Shown one piece after another: positions 18,101 through 28,200 of a stretch of 64,000 nt of DNA (position 1 is the first letter of the stretch; each line of letters opens with the position of its first letter). A program made the position numbers and the translations under genes. The notes under the pieces are model-generated. The model had not been told where the DNA came from and ran no database searches. It saw nothing but the letters and a program-made list of their open reading frames with translations. The DNA is from Bacteroidia bacterium (GTDB lineage: Bacteria; Bacteroidota; Bacteroidia; UKL13-3), in the NCBI GenBank assembly GCA_025454875.1, contig JALONP010000008.1, positions 128,000 to 191,999 of the forward strand, given 5' to 3'.

Positions 18101-21100
18101 GACTCATTAGTCCGAATTTTACCAACCTTACTCAAGCATTTAGAAACTTAAACTTAAGAGGTGTGAGCGGACCTGTGACCTTTACGCTTAAAGATGCAGC
18201 ATATGATTCTATTGTAACCAATGAAGTATTTCCAATAACGGTAAATGCATTTACAGGCGGTTCGCCAACCAATACGGTAACACTTAGGCCAGACATTGGT
18301 GTCAATGCACAAATTTTATCCCTTTCACTTGTAGCTACTTTTGATATCAATGGTGCTAAATATTTTACAATAGATGGAAGCCAAGGTTCTTTAGGTGGTT
18401 TTACTCCTGGAACCAACTTAGTAGTTAGCAACTTGGCGAGTGCACCAGCAATTCGATTTATCAATGATGCAATTGCGAACAGGGTTATTAATACCGAGAT
18501 AAGGGGGATTAATCCATTGGCACCTGGTAGTGCAAATGCCGGACTGATTAGTTTTGGAACAACCACCGGAACACAAGGAAATGATTCAAATATTATTCGC
18601 AATTGTTTTATACGAGATACGACAGGAATTGGAACACCAACCGTTGCAATTTCGTCAATTGGCTCTGGTACAACCAATCAAACAAACAATGACTTTAACA
18701 TTATTGATAGTTGCAATATCTTTAATTATTTCAACGCTGGTGCTGCGTCAGTTGGTTTGTACGTAGGAAACAACAACAGCAATTGGCAAATAACCAATAA
18801 TAAATTCTACCAAACAGGATTAAGAACGTTTACAAGCGCAGTTGCACATAGAGCGTTGTGGATTACACCCAATACTGCCTCATTAACCTATCCAAGTGGA
18901 TTTTCAATTACGAATAATTATATCGGTGGTTCTGCCGCGGATGGAAGTGGTTACTACAGCTTAAACGGAAGTGTTGCTCATACGTTCAACGGAATGGATA
19001 TTTCTGTTGGTATTGGAACCGTATCTACCGTTTCAAACAATACCATAACCAATATTACTGATACGAGTGCAAGTGTAGCATCGAACACGTGGGTGGGAAT
19101 TAACTTAACAAATGGAAATGTTTCTACAACCAATAATATTATAGGATCAACAACAAATATTAATAGTATTACATACTTTACCACTGGAACATCAGGAGGA
19201 GGCTTAATCGGTATTAGAACTGGCGGTGGACTTGCCCATTCCATTCGGAAAAATACCATTTCAGGAATTACCGTAAATGGTAACGCAACAACGGCTTTCG
19301 CTGAATTTTTTGGAATTAATTTAGTTGGGGGAACAACTTTAACTGTTGATAGTAATACAATTGGTGGTAGCACTCTTTCACCAGCAATTTTGCATGGGAG
19401 CACAAGTAGCACCGCAACAGGTGCCTCACGCATGAGTGGTATTTTTGGCACCATAACATCTGGAACGCCATTTACAGTAAATATTACCAACAATACAATC
19501 GATAATTTAACTACCCTTTACGAAGCAACTGGCACACAAGCAACGGCCTTAAGAGGCATTCACTTCTCAACATCGATTGCAGGAAATTACGCAATCGTAA
19601 ACAACAAGGTTACTAATTTATACAGCTACACTCGAACAACAGGATCTGGTATTAACTCTGCAATAGTTGGTATTGGTGTTTCATCTTCTGCTGGAACTTA
19701 TAATATTTCGCAAAACACTATACACTCTCTTGTTTTAAAAGGCAGTTCAACCACAACAGCCGTTCAAGTGGAAGGTATCTTCTCTTCGGTTCCTGCATCT
19801 GGTGAACAGTTAATTACCCGAAACTTAATACATAGCTTATCGCTTGATGCAACAAATCCATTTGCAATTATCTCAGGCATTGAAGCATCTGCTGGCAACA
19901 ATAGGTTAATCAATAATATCATCCGTCTTGGTATTGATTCTGCAGGAAATGCGATTACAACACCATGTTCATTTCAAGGTATTGTAAAAAGTGCTGGGAA
20001 TACCAATGTGTTCTTCAATACAAGTTTGGTTGGTGGAAGCGGAGTTGGTGCTGACTTTAACCGAACATTCGCATTTATGCGAACTGGAGCTGGTGCTGAT
20101 AATGTATCAAACAACGTTTTTTACAATATTAGATCCAACGCAAGTTCTGGAGCAGGCCATTTTGCGAGCTCAATCAATAACAATACCAACTTAACTATGA
20201 ACTTTAACTTGCTCAGAGGTGATTCTATTGGCGTATTGGCAGGGGCTCCAATATTAAGTATTAACGCATGGAAAGGTACTACTGCTGTTGATGCAAACTC
20301 TGTTTCATCAACATTAGATTTCATCAACCCATTTGGCAATAAAGACTCGATTAACTTGCGCATAAATCCAACAATTCCAACTCCTGTTGAAGCTTACGGT
20401 TCAGTTGTTGGTGGTACCGGAACAGATATTGATTTTGATGGTCAAATTCGCTCCTCACTTACTCCTGTTGATTTAGGAGCTAATGCTGGTAATTTTACAC
20501 CTAGTGATTTAGCTCCACCCGTTATTTCGTATACGGCATTGCAAACTGATACAATTGTGCTTGCAAGAAGTATCACGGCTAATATAACAGACGCTACGGG
20601 TATTTATTTGGCAGGCCCACTAAGACCAAGAATCTATTATAAAAAAGGAATCAATGGAGCATTTGTGAATACACAAGGCACCTTTAGCAACGGGTCAAAC
20701 ATCAATAGCAACTGGATATTCACCATTGATCCCACATTGTTATCCGGTATAGTTGGAGAAGATACCATTTATTACTTTATTACCGCACAAGACTCTACTT
20801 CAAGTAATAACCTAGGTTCTACTCCAGGTGGAATAGAAGGTACAGACGTAAACACCATTTCTACTTTCCCAGTAACATTTAACTACAGGGTAATCCCATT
20901 TTTATCAGGCACCTTCTTAATAGGATCAGGCCAACCATTTACAACGTTAACTGGAGCTAATGGAATTTTTAATTACCTCAATAGCTCATTTGTTTCTAGT
21001 GATATTGAACTGCAAATTACTTCAGACATAGAAGAACCCGGAACGGTTGCATTAAACGAGTTGAATGAAACAAGCGCGGGCTCTTTTAAAGTGAGAATTG

Positions 21101-24021
21101 TACCTGGTTCAGCTACCTTATTTAACATTACCGGAAGTGTATCTACAGCTGGATCTGGTCTTATTCGCTTAAATGGTGCAGATAGGGTGAACATTGATGG
21201 CCGCTTTGCCGGTAGTGGCCGGTTCTTGCGATTTATGAATCGTCCGCAAGCAGGTGTTACGATTTTGCTTCAGAATGATGCAATGAGAGATACCATTACC
21301 AATTGCATTATTGAAGGAACCAACAATACAACAGGAACTATTTTAATTGGTACCTCAACTAAAATTGGAGGATTGGGTAATGACTCAAACGCAATTATTG
21401 GATGTATCATCAGAGATACTCTAGGTTCATTGCCCGCATCAAATGTTCAAAACACAGGTATTAATTCATCAGGTACTGCTGGATTGGAGAATGATTTAAA
21501 TACCATCAGCAACAATGAGATTTATAACTTTGGATTTAACGCTATCAACTTAACAGGAACAGGAACGGGAAACAATTGGAATATTCTAAACAATAAAATT
21601 TACCAAGTAACCACCCGTAACAATGCATTGGTGATTATCAATGTTCAAGGTGGAGGTGGACATCTGATAAAAGGAAACAGCATTGGTGGGCAAACCATTA
21701 ACCGGGCAGATACGGCTTTTAGAACATCAAGCACCCTTATTGCAATTCAAATTGCTGGTGCCTCAGTAAATACGGCACTATTAAATACTATCGACAGCAA
21801 TATTATTTCCAACCTTGCTGCTACAGGAACAGGTGCGTTAAATGCTATTTTAGTATCTGCAGGAACAAGTCTTATTAAAAACAATACGATTGGTGGAGGC
21901 GCTGCGCCTTACGATACGCTCCTGAATGGTGGCTCTAACGGCTTTATTACCATTTCAGGTGGTGTATCCCATATTATTGAAAACAACACAATTAGTCATG
22001 GTAATTTTTATAGAAATGCTGCAATAAGACATGTAGGAATTGCGCTTATCTCTACTGCACCAACTTTACTAACTGTACGCAACAATACCATATTTAGAAT
22101 TTGGGGCAATAGCACCAGTTTAATCACTTCTACTACTTCAATTGCTGGTATTATGTCTACTTCTGTGCCAACGAATGGCAGCGCTTTAATTGAAAACAAC
22201 CTTATATACAATATCAGGCAAACCAATACTGGAACTGCCGCATACGGAGTTGCAGGAATATTTTTCAATGTTGCAGCGAACAGTGGAACTGTTAAACGTA
22301 ACCGCATTTATGATATTACCGCAGTTGGAACAGGAACAGGAACAAGTGCGCCAACCGTTACAGGTATCAATGTGATTGCGACTACAACTTCTTCAAGAAT
22401 TATTCAAAACAACCAAATTACACTTGGTGACTCTGTGACAAACGAATCAGTTATTATTGGTATCAGAGAAGGCGGTACTGCTACGACAGCTGGTTTTTAT
22501 GATCATAACTCCATCTTCATAAACGGGAATACAAGTGCAGGTGCTAACCACTCATATGGAATTTTGAGAACAAGTACTGCAAATACAACCCTTCGAAACA
22601 ACTTAATATTTAACAAGCGCACGACATCCGGCTCTGGAAGATCTTATGCCATCGGTTCAAGTTCAACTACAGGTATAACAGGCGCGAATATTCTGTACAA
22701 CGCTTTGTTTGTAAATGACACAGCCTTTATTGCTGAGTTGCCAACAGGTGTTCCAAACGGATGGGCTGCATTAACCAGTTTATACACTACAACATACAAT
22801 ACCAATTGGGCTCCAATTACTGGAAATGTTTTACCTTCTGCGTTATTCCAAGACACCCTTGTTGGAAATCTAAATATTGTGAATACTTCGGATGCCTCTT
22901 GGTATGTGAATGGGAAGGGCTTGCCATTAGCTTCAGTTTCAGAAGATTTTGCAAGCTCAACTGCGGTTCGATCAAGCAGTATTGCAACGGGCAGTACTGA
23001 TATTGGCTCTGATGAATTCAGCACAACTACTTTACCTATTCCTGCATCAACTTTAGGTAACATCGCAGGTAACGATAGTACCTCGTATTTCTTTGCTTCA
23101 CGTTTAATCGCAAAAATAAATTGGAGTGCTTTAGGCATCCTACCAAGTGCGGTGCAAGTCCTCTACCATAGCGGATCGAATCCAACAAATACATTAGGTG
23201 GATCAACTTTTACCAATGCGTTTTGGGATATTCAAGCCACTGGTGGTTCAGGTTATGAATACAAATTAACCCTTGCATATGATTCAGCTATTTTAGGGAC
23301 AGTTACTAATGTTTCGAATTTGGGAATAACAAGGTATCAAGGTTCTGGCACAAACTGGAATTTATTAACTACCAATGTAAACAACTTATTAGGGTTAATG
23401 GATGCCGATACAACTGAAACATTTGGCATTTTTGCAGGTACCGATCGAGTGAATAATCCATTACCCGTAGCGTTGCTTAACTTCACCGCAAAACCACTTG
23501 GAAACGATGCAATGCTTCAATGGAATACTGCTTCTGAATTAAACAATAAAGGATTTGACGTTGAACGTTCTTTGGATGGCAAACGTTTTGAAACCATTCA
23601 ATTTATAAAAGGTGTAGGAAATAGCAACCGTTTACAATCATATACCTTTAAAGATCAAAATGCGTTGAAACAACAACCTGTTTTGTATTACCGTTTGCGC
23701 CAAGTAGATTTTGACGGTACCTTCACTTACTCGGAGGTAAAACAAGTACGTACGCAACAAACCACACTACAAGGCATAACTGCTGCTCCAAATCCTTTTT
23801 CGAATAACCTCAGCATTTTAATGAATAGCGAAAACAGCAGTGATGTTATGGTAACCCTTTATGACCTTTACGGCCGTAAAGTAATGGCTCAAAAATACAC
23901 AACCAACATTGGTAATAATATTCTTGAACTTGATGGTGTAGATAACTTAGCAGCTGGCGTGTACACTGCAACGGTTATTGTTGAGGGCGAACAAACAGCA
24001 ATCAAACTCATAAAAAAATAA
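15136..24021 (+). CDS. Giant protein A: modular parallel beta-helix surface protein, T9SS cargo
   Basis: A 2961-residue secreted protein. Signal peptide at 1-33 (cleavage after AQAQ). Three right-handed parallel beta-helix blocks follow (about 34-830, 977-1780, 1918-2620), each opening with a cap in which a Gly-rich strand precedes a helix (TLKDAFDAINN; FTNLTQAFRNLNLRG) and filled with Asn-ladder rungs such as ISNNTI and FNNRIYNLS. Blocks end in DIGADEF- or DLGANAG-type caps. A connector of about 130 residues, starting PPVISYS/PPVISYT and containing YFVVAQD or YFITAQD, joins the blocks (about 838-970 and 1791-1915). A final domain starting NPLPVALLNFTA (from 2774) with GFDVERSLDGKRFE and YYRLRQVDFDG precedes a type A T9SS sorting tail (PNPFSNN at about 2885 to the KLIKK end). 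The role is probably adhesion or glycan binding at the surface; no enzyme motif was recognised. Confidence 0.85.
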   Translation: MNKSLPKVMLTQFYKTLLTLSFLFVIAKTAQAQNVNVTATAGTLTGSYATLKDAFDAINNGSHQGVITATVIANTVEIASAQLNASGSGLTSYTSISIQPSGGAIRTISGNIAGPLLDFNGADNVSINGLNSGGNGLTITNTNNSTTAATIRFINDASDNTVTNCRIFGSTTGPTSGIILLSSGSATGNDRNTISNNTLDSASATLPTNGILISGSVGFENDTNIISNNNIGNYFSATAASNGIFVSAGANAIQIIGNRFYQSFPRAYTNANAHRGIAVVTGTNHLINNNTIGFANNSGTGKYIMTGAVATTFVGILGTFATTGDNTISNNSVTEITLSTTATVATGAGVFAGISVTSGNVNILSNLIGALSDTSSINVTTGAAGALIGIHSSSNSAVLMQGNQLGALRIVGSGATIASALHGINISGVATSLLIRQNTIGNGTADNMRAGILGNTTGNTLVNGIQTPSTSTSVVIASNTIQNLASFSNSTGTYVRGIFTNTSASTTSTSRIDSNTIFNLTGYGALTGLASGLAAVQGIHFSPGINSIISNNTIYNLFGMNTGTTHIIVTGIGHANATNTSIFNNRIYNLSNAATGTSATSPGIAAGIALRSAASDLNVFNNMIALGSGQTTNTSFVGIYCQNGSSPNPNFNVLNNTVHITGAATSGSQPTFAFLRGDLSVTTARTTTVLLRNNIFSNQRTGGSNRHYAIANNFLATGPASRTGWPANASNNNILLASNPDSVGYWTRGGNLQRWRDSSLCDANSFASGPVTFVDPTSDLHLTMGTTPTYAESNGATLTQLNNDFDAQSRPGPTGSVNGGGYLYDIGADEFDGVSLDASPPVISYSPIQNSASLTNLTLPNFASVLDFKVDTNLVNRPRLYFKKRSDKDTIIGNTIADTGWKYVEATNTSSPFSFTINYGILFGGSGVSINDTIQYFVVAQDTIPLVSANPSTGFVGTTVSAITKAPTNPNSYIIVDLPLSGNYDIGTGLISPNFTNLTQAFRNLNLRGVSGPVTFTLKDAAYDSIVTNEVFPITVNAFTGGSPTNTVTLRPDIGVNAQILSLSLVATFDINGAKYFTIDGSQGSLGGFTPGTNLVVSNLASAPAIRFINDAIANRVINTEIRGINPLAPGSANAGLISFGTTTGTQGNDSNIIRNCFIRDTTGIGTPTVAISSIGSGTTNQTNNDFNIIDSCNIFNYFNAGAASVGLYVGNNNSNWQITNNKFYQTGLRTFTSAVAHRALWITPNTASLTYPSGFSITNNYIGGSAADGSGYYSLNGSVAHTFNGMDISVGIGTVSTVSNNTITNITDTSASVASNTWVGINLTNGNVSTTNNIIGSTTNINSITYFTTGTSGGGLIGIRTGGGLAHSIRKNTISGITVNGNATTAFAEFFGINLVGGTTLTVDSNTIGGSTLSPAILHGSTSSTATGASRMSGIFGTITSGTPFTVNITNNTIDNLTTLYEATGTQATALRGIHFSTSIAGNYAIVNNKVTNLYSYTRTTGSGINSAIVGIGVSSSAGTYNISQNTIHSLVLKGSSTTTAVQVEGIFSSVPASGEQLITRNLIHSLSLDATNPFAIISGIEASAGNNRLINNIIRLGIDSAGNAITTPCSFQGIVKSAGNTNVFFNTSLVGGSGVGADFNRTFAFMRTGAGADNVSNNVFYNIRSNASSGAGHFASSINNNTNLTMNFNLLRGDSIGVLAGAPILSINAWKGTTAVDANSVSSTLDFINPFGNKDSINLRINPTIPTPVEAYGSVVGGTGTDIDFDGQIRSSLTPVDLGANAGNFTPSDLAPPVISYTALQTDTIVLARSITANITDATGIYLAGPLRPRIYYKKGINGAFVNTQGTFSNGSNINSNWIFTIDPTLLSGIVGEDTIYYFITAQDSTSSNNLGSTPGGIEGTDVNTISTFPVTFNYRVIPFLSGTFLIGSGQPFTTLTGANGIFNYLNSSFVSSDIELQITSDIEEPGTVALNELNETSAGSFKVRIVPGSATLFNITGSVSTAGSGLIRLNGADRVNIDGRFAGSGRFLRFMNRPQAGVTILLQNDAMRDTITNCIIEGTNNTTGTILIGTSTKIGGLGNDSNAIIGCIIRDTLGSLPASNVQNTGINSSGTAGLENDLNTISNNEIYNFGFNAINLTGTGTGNNWNILNNKIYQVTTRNNALVIINVQGGGGHLIKGNSIGGQTINRADTAFRTSSTLIAIQIAGASVNTALLNTIDSNIISNLAATGTGALNAILVSAGTSLIKNNTIGGGAAPYDTLLNGGSNGFITISGGVSHIIENNTISHGNFYRNAAIRHVGIALISTAPTLLTVRNNTIFRIWGNSTSLITSTTSIAGIMSTSVPTNGSALIENNLIYNIRQTNTGTAAYGVAGIFFNVAANSGTVKRNRIYDITAVGTGTGTSAPTVTGINVIATTTSSRIIQNNQITLGDSVTNESVIIGIREGGTATTAGFYDHNSIFINGNTSAGANHSYGILRTSTANTTLRNNLIFNKRTTSGSGRSYAIGSSSTTGITGANILYNALFVNDTAFIAELPTGVPNGWAALTSLYTTTYNTNWAPITGNVLPSALFQDTLVGNLNIVNTSDASWYVNGKGLPLASVSEDFASSTAVRSSSIATGSTDIGSDEFSTTTLPIPASTLGNIAGNDSTSYFFASRLIAKINWSALGILPSAVQVLYHSGSNPTNTLGGSTFTNAFWDIQATGGSGYEYKLTLAYDSAILGTVTNVSNLGITRYQGSGTNWNLLTTNVNNLLGLMDADTTETFGIFAGTDRVNNPLPVALLNFTAKPLGNDAMLQWNTASELNNKGFDVERSLDGKRFETIQFIKGVGNSNRLQSYTFKDQNALKQQPVLYYRLRQVDFDGTFTYSEVKQVRTQQTTLQGITAAPNPFSNNLSILMNSENSSDVMVTLYDLYGRKVMAQKYTTNIGNNILELDGVDNLAAGVYTATVIVEGEQTAIKLIKK

Positions 24022-24043
24022 CCTAATTTGCCAATTGAATTTT

Positions 24044-24077
24044 TAAAAAGCCATCATTTATTACGATGGCTTTTTTT
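24044..24077 (+). terminator. Rho-independent terminator after giant protein A
   Basis: GCCATC (24050-24055) and GATGGC (24065-24070) form a six-pair stem, extendable through the flanking A and T runs, followed by seven Ts (24071-24077). It lies 22 bases after the stop codon. Confidence 0.8.
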
Positions 24078-24173
24078 GTTGGCTTAAACCAATATGTGTA
24101 GAATATCTACTACAAGCAAAGTTTAGCTATTACCCTACATTGCGCGGCTCAAAGAAACTTAAATTCAAACAGC

Positions 24174-25256
24174 ATGTATCAATCTGTACTTTTATCAACC
24201 CGCAACAAGGCATTGGCCTTCATGTTCACTGTGGTTTTGTTTGTTATTGGAAATGCATTGCATGGCCAAGCACTTACCGGAACCAAAAACGTTCCAGGAG
24301 ATTTTGCTACACTTAAAATGGCAATTGACACCCTTAATACAAACGGGGTGGGCACCGGAGGTGTAACCATTACTATCAATGCTGGTTATACCGAAACCAT
24401 TACAAGTACCTTGGTACTAACGGCAACGGGTACCGCAACCAATCCTATTGTTTTTCAAAAAACAGGGGTTGGCACCAATCCAACCATTACTGCGTATACA
24501 GGTGGAACAGCCACCCCAGCAAGCGCAGTACCTGATGGAATTTTAGCCTTATCAGGTTCTGATTGGGTAACAATTGATGGAATCAATTTCCAAGATAATG
24601 CCGCTAATACAACAGCCGCTACTACTATGGAATACGGCATTGGCTTGTTTAAAGCATCTGCCACCAATGGCTGCCAAAACAACACCATACAAAATTGTGC
24701 CGTTACCTTAAATAGAGTAAACTGGGCAGCTTGGGCTTTCGGTCACAACGGTTCTATTTGTATCACCGTATTTAACAGCATATACAATGCAGCTAATACA
24801 AGCTTAACCGTAACAGCTGCATCAGGTTCTAACTCATACAATAAGTTTTATAGTAATACCCTTCAAAATTGCAACGCAGGTATTGCATTTAATGGATTTG
24901 CAGCGCCATCTCCTTACACACTTGGTGATACCTTAAACGATGTAGGTGGTACAAGCGCCCTTACTGGAAATACAGTAATTAACTTTGGTGGAGGAACACT
25001 CGCTACACAACCAGCCACTGGTATTTTTGCCAAAGACCAATGGGGATTAAACATTTCATACAATACAATAAACTCGAACAATGGGGCAGGCGTAAACCAC
25101 CCGTCTACTTTGCGTGGAATTTTTCACAATGCATCTTCAGTAGGTGCGAGTACAACTATTCGCTACAATACCGTAACTGTTAAAGGTGGAGGTACCACCA
25201 GTCAAGTAACAGGTATCGAAAATGGTTCTGGTAATTCTGGTGTTGGGAACTGTTGA
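24174..25256 (+). CDS. Giant protein B, 5' part (before a frameshift)
   Basis: First 360 codons of a second giant beta-helix protein. Signal peptide at 1-32 (hydrophobic FMFTVVLFVIGNALHGQ). The cap motif NVPGDFATLKMAIDTLN is homologous to the opening of protein A, followed by beta-helix rungs (CQNNTIQNCAV, ISYNTINSN). The frame ends with the artificial tail SGVGNC at a TGA. Deleting one G from the GGG at 25245-25247 gives SGVGTVDISYNTI and joins the downstream frame without a gap in the repeat pattern. This is therefore the N-terminal part of one gene of about 3040 codons (24174-33300). As written the protein would lack its T9SS tail and could not be attached to the surface. Confidence 0.8.
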   Translation: MYQSVLLSTRNKALAFMFTVVLFVIGNALHGQALTGTKNVPGDFATLKMAIDTLNTNGVGTGGVTITINAGYTETITSTLVLTATGTATNPIVFQKTGVGTNPTITAYTGGTATPASAVPDGILALSGSDWVTIDGINFQDNAANTTAATTMEYGIGLFKASATNGCQNNTIQNCAVTLNRVNWAAWAFGHNGSICITVFNSIYNAANTSLTVTAASGSNSYNKFYSNTLQNCNAGIAFNGFAAPSPYTLGDTLNDVGGTSALTGNTVINFGGGTLATQPATGIFAKDQWGLNISYNTINSNNGAGVNHPSTLRGIFHNASSVGASTTIRYNTVTVKGGGTTSQVTGIENGSGNSGVGNC

Positions 25257-28200
25257 TATCAGTTACAATACCATCACAGGATGCAGTTACCCAACAGCTA
25301 CGAGTGGTGTTTTTTATGGAATTTGGCACAACGCTGCCACTCCTCAGTTTACCAGAATATCGGGGAATACCATTTCTAATGATACAACAAATGCAACAAG
25401 TGGAACCTATGCCTGTATATACACAACGGGTGCTACTTTAAGTGGAAGTGTGCAAATAGACAGTAACGTGATAGATGGTATCCGTTCCAACAGTACAAGT
25501 TCAATGACATGGTATGGAATTTGGGGCACTCCAGCAGCAAATGGAAGCACGGTTTCTATCCGCAACAATACGTTTCAAAACATCACTTTTGGGAATACCA
25601 TTTCTGGTACAACTGGCTTGATACAATGGACAGGCAGTTTAACCGCTGGCACTTTAAACATTACAGGTAATAACTTTAACAACCTTACTTTAAATACTAC
25701 TGGAACAACTTGCTTAATTTGGCACAACAATGCCACACAGAATGTAAATGTTACAGGCAATTTTATTACAACCCAATTTACACGCTCTGGATCTTCAGGC
25801 ACTTTTTACTGTACCTATAATTTTGGTTCCCCTTCAACTGGAAGTGCTTTAGTTGCTAATAACAACTTTCAAAACATTACTCTTGCAGGTTCGAGCACAG
25901 GATATGGAATTTTTCATGGTACATTGGTAGCTCAGTTCTTAGGAATACGAAACAACATTATTAATAACTTCTCTGGTGGCACAGGTACTACCTGGGGTAT
26001 CTTTTTTAATTACGGTGCTGCAGGAAGTTATGCCGATAGCAATACCGTTTCAAATATTACTGGAGGTGGGATTGTTTATGGAATTCAACAGGGTACAAAC
26101 TCTACTTTATCTTACCGATTCAATAACAACTTAATACATTCATTAACTGGTACAGGAACGGGTGCTGTATTTGGTATGCACTTTAATCCTGCAGCGGCAG
26201 GTGTGAATCAAGTGTTTAACAACCGCATTTACAACCTAAATAGCACCAATGCATCAGGGGTCGTTACAGGTATTGCTATTGTTGCTGGAACAACATATAC
26301 GTTATATAACAACCTCATTGCCGATGTGAAAGCAACAATTTCAAGTGGTACAAACCAAGTAATTGGATTAAGCAGCGCCATTGCAACTGGTACCATCAAT
26401 GCTTGGAACAATACAATCCATTTAAACACAAGTAGCACAGGAACCAATTTTGGTTCATCAGCCATTTCCATTAATACGGGTGCTACTTTTAATGCATTGA
26501 ATAACATTTTCATTAACAATTCGACACCCGCTGGAACTGGACGTACTGTTGCCTACAGAAGATCATCTACCACACTCACAACTTACGGCAATACATCAAA
26601 CAATAATATTTGGTATGCGGGCGACTCCACCCTTTCAGGTAGGCATATTTACAATGATGGTACCAATGTGGATTCACTTTTCTCAGCCTATCAAACCCGT
26701 GTTGGAACAGCACGTGATTCATTATCTGCAACAGAAAATATAACGTTCCTGAATACAACGGGTGGCGCAAACTTCCTTGTTCCAGATTCAACTATTACCA
26801 CAGCCATTGAAGCTGGTGCAGTGCGCATTGCTACTGTAAGCCAAGATGCCAATGGCAGGATTCGTGCGGGCTTTAACGGATATACAGGTAATTCAGGTAT
26901 AGCCGATATAGGTGCGATTGAAGGAAATTTCACAGGCTTACCTGCACGCCAGATGGTATTTAACAACAGCAATACAGCTCAAAATAGCAGCAAAGTTGCC
27001 ATCGGTACAAATGATGCAAGAATCTTGCGCATATCTGTAAATACAGCTCTTGGACTAAATGCACTAGAGGCTACTTCCTTTAAGTTATCAACTTCGGGAA
27101 GCACAAGTGCAACCGATATTGTAGCAGCCAAAATATATTATACTTATGCTGATTCAACATTTACCAACCCTGTTTTAGTTGGAACAACAGCAACCCCTGC
27201 AGGAACATTTTATGTGAATGGTTCAATTAGAGTGGCTACAGGTACAAGTTATTTCTGGTTGGCTTACGATATTAGTCCTTCAGCAGTTCCGGGTAATGTT
27301 GTTGATGCTACTTTGGATAGTATTGTGATTGGAGGAATAAACCAAGCGCCTATTGATGGCAATCCTGCCGGGAGCCGATTAATCCAAGGCCCGTTAAATG
27401 GATTGTATACTGTAGGTGCGAGCCAAACATACCCAACTATTGCTTCTGCATTAACTGAACTTGCATTGTTGGGTGTAAATGCACCGGTAATATTCTCATT
27501 AACCGATACGGTTTACAGCACTACTTATGGTGAAACGTTTCCGTTGGTTTTAACCAATGCACCAGGTATGTCTGCTACCAATACTGTTTCTATTGTTCCT
27601 ACTATTGCTAATATTGCACGCATTGAAGCAAACAGCGCTGTTGCTGTAATTGACATAAACAATGCTGCCAATTTTATCATTGATGGAAGCCAAGGTGGTG
27701 CAGGTAATTTTGTTTTAGGGAACAATTTAAGTATTGTTAACACCAACACAACTGCTCCTGCAATTCGTTTTATCAATGAAGCTTCAAACAATATTGTAAG
27801 GTATTGTGAAATCAGATCAAACAATTCAACAGCAACCGGTGCTGCAGGTGCGGGAGTTGTAAATTTTGGAACAACAACGGGTGCTAATGGTAATGATAAC
27901 AACCTCATCCGTGGTTGTTATATTCATGAGGTAACAGGTGGCTTACCTGTTATCGGAGTTTCATCTTTAGGAACACTTTCACCAATCAGTGCACAAAACG
28001 ATAACAATACAATCGACAGCTGTCATATCTACAATTATGGTTCTGCTTCAATTGCTTCTGCTGGTATTTATATTGGCTTAAACAACAATACATGGAAAAT
28101 TAATGCGAACCGTTTTTACCAAACCACACCATTAAGTATTACTACAGCAGGTATAACCCACCGTGCTCTCTGGGTAACTCCAAACACTTCCTCTTTAACC

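Noticed and set aside
25222..25256. Programmed +1 ribosomal frameshift in giant protein B
   Set aside because: The site reads GGG AAC TGT TGA, which is not the prfB-like CUU UGA C slippery site; no upstream Shine-Dalgarno-like spur is visible, and giant surface proteins are not known to use such control. A simple indel in GGG explains it.
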